Assembly (NCBI GenBank): GCA_020740775.1
Contig: JAHEWK010000003.1
Location: 744,001 to 808,000 of the forward strand
Length of the DNA stretch: 64,000 nucleotides
From: Ilyonectria destructans
Taxonomy: Eukaryota; Ascomycota; Sordariomycetes; Hypocreales; Nectriaceae
Direction: 5' to 3'
Position 1 is the stretch's first letter. Every line of letters begins with the position of its first letter. Under the pieces are notes generated by a model, which was given only the letters and a program-made list of their open reading frames with translations, was not told the DNA's origin and did not search any database. Positions 58,301 to 64,000 of this stretch are shown one piece after another. The translations under genes and the position numbers were made by a program.

Positions 58301-58696
58301 GTAGAGGGTCAGGCTCTTGACACCAGCCAAGGCGATGTTCTTGGCGACCTCAACACCGAGGCCCTTAAGGCCAACGATGAGGACGTTGGAAGCGCCCATG
58401 CGCTTCATGGCCTCGTGGCCCAAGACATAGAGCTGTCGGCTATAGAGGGACTCGTCGATCTCGGTGTGTCCAACGACGGACTCGTCGACCTGCATCCGGG
58501 TCGCGAGGTCGACCTCGGGCAGCTTAGATTCCTGGAACACTTGCAGTCAGCATAGAGAAGCGGAGCGCGCGGTGGCAGGAAGCGAGCTGCGTGGTAGGCT
58601 GTGTTGTGCTCCGCATGAACGAAGGGCGGTCATGACGAGAAAGTCGTGCTGCACTGCGGGGAGTGACGTGGTAGTGGGAGAAAAACTCACAGCCAT
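55327..58696 (-). CDS. UBA1: Ubiquitin-activating enzyme E1
   Basis: Four exons, 58696-58691 (6 nt), 58531-58155, 58096-56107 and 56055-55327, encode 1033 residues, close to yeast Uba1. E1 adenylates ubiquitin, forms a thioester and hands it to E2 enzymes in cytosol and nucleus. Visible are the inactive-adenylation half ([36 protein letters not shown]), the active ATP site ([37 protein letters not shown]), the catalytic cysteine in [15 protein letters not shown] (about Cys608) and the C-terminal ubiquitin-fold domain ending [16 protein letters not shown]. The intron at 56106-56056 is 51 nt, in frame and stop-free, recognised because its removal restores ADDKEPDPNAS as in other E1s. The ATG-GCT first exon is the least certain; an in-frame basic peptide lies directly upstream. 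Confidence 0.95.
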
Positions 58697-60284
58697 AATG
58701 CGCTTGTGGGATTTAGGTGACTCCCCTTCAGAGAGCTTTCGCTTCCCCAGCGTGCCTGTCGCAGATAGGGAGGGAATCGTGGAGGTGGTGCGGTGCGATG
58801 TCGTCGAGGCGATCCAGCACCAAGCAGAGCTCAACCCCGCCAAGCAGCTGATTCGAGGACGGTGAGGGAAACAGGAAGGGGCCTGCGAGGTGGAGGGATA
58901 GATCGCAGGGTCGTGGGTGGGGGGAGTTGGTTCTCTCTTGCGATGCTTCGAGAGGAGAGAGATGCGTGGGCAGGAGGAGTATTTAGTGAGAAGCAAGAAG
59001 ACGGAGCAGGTCGGCGGCTGAGGAGAGGCAGCAGCCGTGTTGATGAGGTAATGGCGCAGGGCAGTTTGTGACAGGTGGCGGGCGCGGGCGCATCAGCTTC
59101 CAGTGGCTTCCTACCTGCTGGGGACTCCCCTACAACGCCTGCGCAGGGGAATGAGGGGCAGTGAAGCGTGAGGTGGGGAATTTGTCACCCACCTGGGTTG
59201 ACCCGGTGCCTAAGATGCCCCGCCACCATAAGGTTCCTGGAGCAGGGGTGCCATCAGCTGCATCATTCCACTATGAAACATCTCCGTCATGGGCTAACTG
59301 AAAATTTATTCAACGAGGCGAATTTGGTGGTGGAATCCATCTTTTACGTCTAGTGAGCTCTTCAAATCCTCGCGATCCAGGTCACTCTCGGCGTGCCACG
59401 GTGGTCTCTCTCGCCATCCGACGTCATACCCCCCACTTGCCTTAGTGGTAAAGATTCAGAGAATTCAGCAGTCCCTCGACCAACACGTCTAAGCACTCAG
59501 TTACGTATCGTAGAGTTATGTTGACCGCATGGGCGTGAATCCGGGTTTCTAGAAAGGTAGAGTTGATGGGTTGCCTGCTTAAAGTCTTATGATCGTACAT
59601 GTCTATTGCATAAGAGGAATGGACCTACCCTAGACTTAACCTCCATGAAACGCTGACACTGAGTAACCATGTACAACTGCCCATACTAAGTCCCTGTGTT
59701 CTCCTTGTTTCTATCACACTCTATTCTTGCTTAGAAGTGATTTTCAGACGTCATTTAGCGTCACGTGTTTGATCATGTTTAACTGGAAAGTTGCACATTA
59801 TTTGCCTAATCCATCTCGCCGACGGCAACTACCCTAACCGGGAACCTCGGAGCAACTGATCACTCGTGGATTATTAACCAACCACTGTCCCATGTCTTTA
59901 CCAATGTTGTCCATCAATGTCGCCATTCGCAAAAATATCATTACTGAGATCCCTGATAGGTTTGTAATGTAAGCAAACTTGAGCCACCCTCTCATCTGTG
60001 GACTTGCCGTCGCGGAGATGGCGATACGACAAGGCAGAGCAGGGACGATGTCATTGTCACTTGAGTTGGAAATTGTAAGCATATATTATTTCTTCAATTG
60101 GCCGTCTGTGAAGTCGCCATCTTGGATCCTAAACCCTAAGTATGACCAACCCTGGGTACGGTGTACCTTGAGATAACCACAGCTGAGGCAGAGTTTGGTA
60201 TTCCTGGCAAAATCCCGGAATGGGAAGCTCTGGTATTAGACCCATGTTGAGCAAAATAACGGAACAGCATTGTCATGAATGTAT
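58697..60284. other. Intergenic region between UBA1 and FKBP12
   Basis: The first 60 bases (58697-58750) encode, in frame with the UBA1 start, a basic peptide without an ATG. The remaining 1.5 kb has no supported gene; a minus-strand frame of 82 codons at 59834-60082 is doubtful. No tRNA-like cloverleaf was recognised. Confidence 0.45.
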
Positions 60285-61232
60285 TTATCGGACTTTCTTC
60301 AGCTCGACATCGCTATATCAAGGGTCAGCATTGCTACCGGTCAAGAACATAAGAGGATCCTTACAAGATGAGGTCAGCGCCGGGAGGGATGTGACCAGGG
60401 AAACCACTGCGAATAATCTTGTCAGTCCATCATCACCCATATTAATTCATGGTGGAATGGGGTCGGGAAGATGTTGGGTGATGAAAGCAAGTGGAGTATC
60501 TGCGTGAGTATCGAAGAAGTGGCTAGGACCATGTTTGGAGAACACGCGATGCAATTGGCTTGGGACGTGGAGAGAAGAAGAGGAGGGCTTACTGAGGGCC
60601 GTAGCCGAAGTCGCTAGAAAGCCATTCGTTAGCAAAAGAAGACATGTCTGTGGCTGTTGTCGAGGATAGCGTACCTGGAGATGACTAGAGTGGCCTTCTC
60701 GCCGACCTTCATCTTGGTGACACCCTCATCCCAGCCTGGAAGAGGAAGTGTTAGAGCCATGATTCTTGATTGAAAGAGGGAAACAGCGGAGCTGGGGTAT
60801 GCTAGGTACCCTTGATGACCTGACCAACACCGATCTTGGTCTCAAAGTCGCCGCGGCCGACGGAGGTGTCGAACCTGAAGGAGACATGTCAGTCATTCAT
60901 CTACATCTAGGAAAATTGGCGGAGGAAACGAACTGCTCGCCCTTCTCGTTTTCCGCATTGACGTCGCGGAGGTAGCCAGTGTACTCAATGGTGACGGTCT
61001 GGCCCTTTCGGGGAATGGCACCAGTGCCCTCCTGGAGGAGGATCTTCTCAACGCCCATGATGGTGGTGCTTTTCTTCGGGGGAGTTGGCGTAGCGGTGGA
61101 TGAGGAAGAGAGCTTGCTTGTGGAGGTGAGAAAGCTTCGCGCAGCTACGAAGGGCGGAGGAGCGTTGGCTTTAATACAGCGCCCAAGGGGCCGCAAGGCC
61201 AAGGCACGAAAAGGCAGGGACCGAACAGACAT
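60285..61232 (-). CDS. FKBP12-type peptidyl-prolyl isomerase with mitochondrial leader
   Basis: Six exons, 61232-60934, 60874-60810, 60735-60675, 60613-60593 (21 nt), 60406-60365 and 60312-60285, encode 171 residues. Residues 1-58 are Arg/Ala/Ser-rich (MSVRSLPFRALALRPLGR), a mitochondrial presequence. From Met59 follows a complete FKBP12 of 113 residues: GQTVTIEYTGYL, QFDTSVGRGDFETKIG, VIKGWDEGVTKMKVGEKATLVIS, DFGYGPHGFPGHIPPGADLIF, DVELKKVR. The drug-pocket residues (Tyr of YTGY, FD, VI, W, YG and the final F) are all there, so it should isomerise prolyl bonds and bind FK506/rapamycin. Two starts (61232 and 61058) allow mitochondrial and cytosolic forms. The first donor (GTTCGT) and the 186-nt fourth intron are less typical, but every junction restores the family sequence. 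Confidence 0.93.
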
Positions 61233-64000
61233 GGCTTCGGCAGGTTAAGGAACAGGTACAGAGCCACAGAAAACACGTCTTCGGTCGAAGTTTGTCCCTC
61301 CCAGCTTCAGCTTCTCGCTTTTGGGCTTCGCATGGCGGGGCACTTGCGATCGACGGCGGGGCAACCCGCAGGGCGGAGGAGTTAGCAGGTCGTGCGATGA
61401 CCAGGATTGCCAATCAGCGTCGCCATCGGTTCCACTTGGGATGACGAGCCCAAAGAAGCACGCAGAAGCGCACGCAGAGGCGCACGCAGAAGCAAGCTCT
61501 GCGCGAGCCAGTTGGGCCATGATGGACATGCTGCTTGGCTGCGTGATTTGGGAGGCACAGCTGTCAATGCGCAATGCGCTATGAGGCCATTGAGCGAGCT
61601 ACTTGGGACTCTGCTTGCAAATGTTCATTTATTCCTGGGCCGCTGTACGCGGCGTTGCTCCCAACGTTGCTCCCAACACCCGACATCAGAAACACCAAGA
61701 CGAGGCCGGAGGCGCATCAGCTACGTAGGTCCACCTATAATTAGTCCCATTCAGTACTTGCATCGCGATTGCGTCCAGAACGAGTATCTCCATCGCGAGT
61801 ACCGCCGGACTACTGCTTACCAAGGAAGGTACCGGGACATGGGTCTTCCGGAAAGGCATGCACTGTACCGTGCATTGCAGCACAGTCACTACCTCGCGAT
61901 CCAAGTCCAACAGGGCCCAGACAAAGCGACACCGGGAAACGTGAGACGAGACCCAATCGTTCGTTGGACGCCTGGTATACGTACCGCCTCCATTGAAGCT
62001 CCATATCGTCCCTAATAAACGAAGAAGCCTCCGCGGCTACCCGAGGCGGAATTTGATGCCACTCGGGACGCCTCAACCATCTGAGACCACGGAACGGCCC
62101 TCACTCGACGGCCGCCTCCGCAAATCCCAGCTATCGGTTCTGGCCTAAGAACAAAAAAGCAACCACCACAGATGATGCGTCACATCGCCCGCATCCCCGG
62201 CGACACGGGCCCCGCACAGATGGCGGTTGGGCGGTTGCTTGCCCTGTCGTGGCATTTCGGGCATCGCCATGTGTCCAGCGCGCCGTGGAAAAGTTGTCTC
62301 CGGTACTTCAAGTCCGAAGTTCCATACACCGTAAACGACGTCGTGCAGATCGAATTACCGGCATCCTGCATCTGTGTAACCTCGATCCCCATGTGCGGTC
62401 GCTTCAGAAGGCCATCTTGCGTAACATGAAGCCCAACGACGGTGCAATGGATCCACGTTTCATGCCACCAGAGTCACTGCATGTGGCCAACGATGGTAAT
62501 GTCGAGACTCCAAGATAGCTTATCTCACCATGTGCTGTGTCAAAGATTGGCTTGGAAGGGTCCGGATATGATAGGAGCATCTGCCAAGCGCATTCAAGAC
62601 TGCTCTCGATTCGGAAATGTTTTGCCCAGGGTCAAAGCAGGTACCCAATCCCAAGAATAAGAAAAAGCAATTGAACTCTGGCTGGAGAGCAGTTGGTGGC
62701 TTGCTCTTACCGAATCCTCCAAGGTGCACTTGCATATAGCCAAGGCCCGAAACATATCGGACGCTGTCCGCTCGATGTGACGATGTGAGATTAGGCTATC
62801 CAATAGTTAGCCAACATCTGGTGCCCGACCAAGCGGTCAGCGCATATACCTATGGGATTGTGTGACCTCGTATGAATCGTCGATCGGCACTGTTCCTAGA
62901 TACCCCACGATGGCCTCTTGGTAACCGATCCCGCGGTCGACCGATAGTTTTCGGACGCAAACCTGACGCCCTGCATGTGCAGAACGCAACCCCGTGGAGG
63001 CTTCGCATTCGCTCGCTTTGACATGGAAGTAAACACGTGGAGTTAGAATACTGGGCTACATTTTTAGGTGCCGTGGCTATCGGCAGTGCCGGTACTGAGA
63101 CGCAGATCAAGAATGATGCGAGCGGTCTGAGGTCGAGGAGGTCAGTGTAACAACGCGCGATCGATCACGCTTCTTTATTTGGTGTAACGCTGGACTGGCC
63201 ATGCCGCATGATTGGTGCTTTATGCACGTTCCAGGGCTAGAGTTCGAATTTCAGCAAGACATTCTATCATGCCCTGGAACGGAAGAATGGGTTAGCCACT
63301 TATGATTTATTATATGTGATAATAATATGTGAGCGGTTTTTTCTGCTCATATTAGCAACCTGGAAGGAAACGTGCATCATGGCTCCAATTGCTTGACCTA
63401 AGACGCGAATGCGACTCGGCGCTACGCCGTCTTTTGATACTTCCTTATTAGCCTGCTGAACTGAGCATACGAAAATCCTTCGGAACTGTAGCCCCGAATA
63501 CCCGTATGGGGAATATTGGCTGGGGATCTGATTGAAGGAGCGAGGGTGAAGCCAGGGTGTAATGGCGCATCTTGAACGTGAGCTGACGCTACCACGGACT
63601 GAGAAAATACAGCAAGACCACCGTGCCCTGGCGTAAAATCACATTGACCAGGCGCTGCGCAGTACATTCACGACCTTGCCTGCCTACGGCTTTTATTTCC
63701 CGGGGTTGTCCTGATGGCCATGACCAGGAGATCTGACCTCGGCAATAATTCACCGTCACCCCGCTCTACCACCACACCGTAATTCTCAATGATGTACTCT
63801 TGATCTGCAACAATTACACCCCGTTTCATGTCTCAGAACTATCGATTTGATAATGCAGGTCTATTATACAGCTATGATTCGTGGTTGTAGTTCCCTCATC
63901 TTTTACTCATTGGCTTTAATGCAAGTAAAGTGGCTGGCAGCAAATTCTCGACCATTCTTGGACGGAAGCGGAAGGCATAATCCAATGAATGCATAACTTG
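61233..64000. other. Long terminal region without supported genes
   Basis: The first 150 bases should be the FKBP promoter. Frames at 61407-62015 (plus), 62249-62518 (plus) and 63422-63667 (minus, 81 codons, ATG start) show no recognisable domain. A 12-bp duplication TTGCTCCCAACG/ACC lies near 61653-61677. The final kilobase is AT-richer. Any gene further right starts outside the window. Confidence 0.45.
61455..61490. repeat. 12-bp tandem repeat, three copies
   Basis: Three 12-base units ending GCACGCAGA (start positions 61455, 61467 and 61479) lie upstream of the FKBP gene. Confidence 0.9.

Noticed and set aside
59834..60082. 82-codon minus-strand frame between UBA1 and FKBP12
   Set aside because: It has an ATG and a weak hydrophobic stretch but no further support.

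Overview
The window is nuclear DNA of a filamentous ascomycete (Pezizomycotina, most likely Sordariomycetes). Genes are spaced one per 2-4 kb on both strands, most carry short spliceosomal introns (47-186 nt, GT-AG with CTAAC/CTGAC-like branch sites), and several families are typical of moulds (Zn2Cys6 regulator, CFEM-like protein, CrpA-type copper ATPase, class III old yellow enzyme, fungal F-box proteins). No operons, CRISPR arrays, rRNA or tRNA genes or intact transposons were seen. All splice models were made by eye from donor, branch and acceptor motifs and reading-frame continuity.

Layout. 1-1.1 kb: 3' end of ALG10 and a small unknown gene. 3.9-11 kb: an accessory group of an HSL-type esterase, a 14-TM-type MFS exporter and a full-length cytochrome P450 broken by two in-frame TAG codons. 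12-23 kb: a CHIP-type U-box ligase, a NIPA-like transporter with a long cytosolic tail, an unknown Gln/Pro-rich protein, a CFEM-like membrane protein and mitochondrial dihydroorotate dehydrogenase. 23-26 kb: two unrecognised genes in a gene-poor tract. 26-38 kb: a Cys-rich CrpA/PCA1-like copper ATPase, a small F-box protein, exonuclease V (EXO5) and a Zn2Cys6 regulator. 38-44 kb: an old yellow enzyme tail-to-tail with that regulator, then an F-box gene and a G-patch gene that diverge from a minisatellite-filled promoter. 45-61 kb: housekeeping genes: SEC1, a probable eIF4E-binding protein of 4E-T type, a glutathionyl-hydroquinone-reductase-like GST, ubiquitin-activating enzyme UBA1 and FKBP12. 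The last 2.8 kb holds no supported gene.

Functional links are loose, as expected in a fungus. UBA1, the CHIP-like ligase and two F-box proteins belong to the ubiquitin system. The esterase, MFS pump and P450 look like a decayed detoxification or secondary-metabolism group. The regulator and old yellow enzyme may be a redox or xenobiotic pair. The most notable observations are the doubly nonsense-mutated P450, three stop-free introns of 3n length that are easily missed (one with a GC donor inside a U-box), likely dual-targeted products (FKBP12, GST, possibly UBA1 through a near-cognate start), a CFEM-like protein without a signal peptide, and a bidirectional promoter built of degenerate 15/20-bp repeats.
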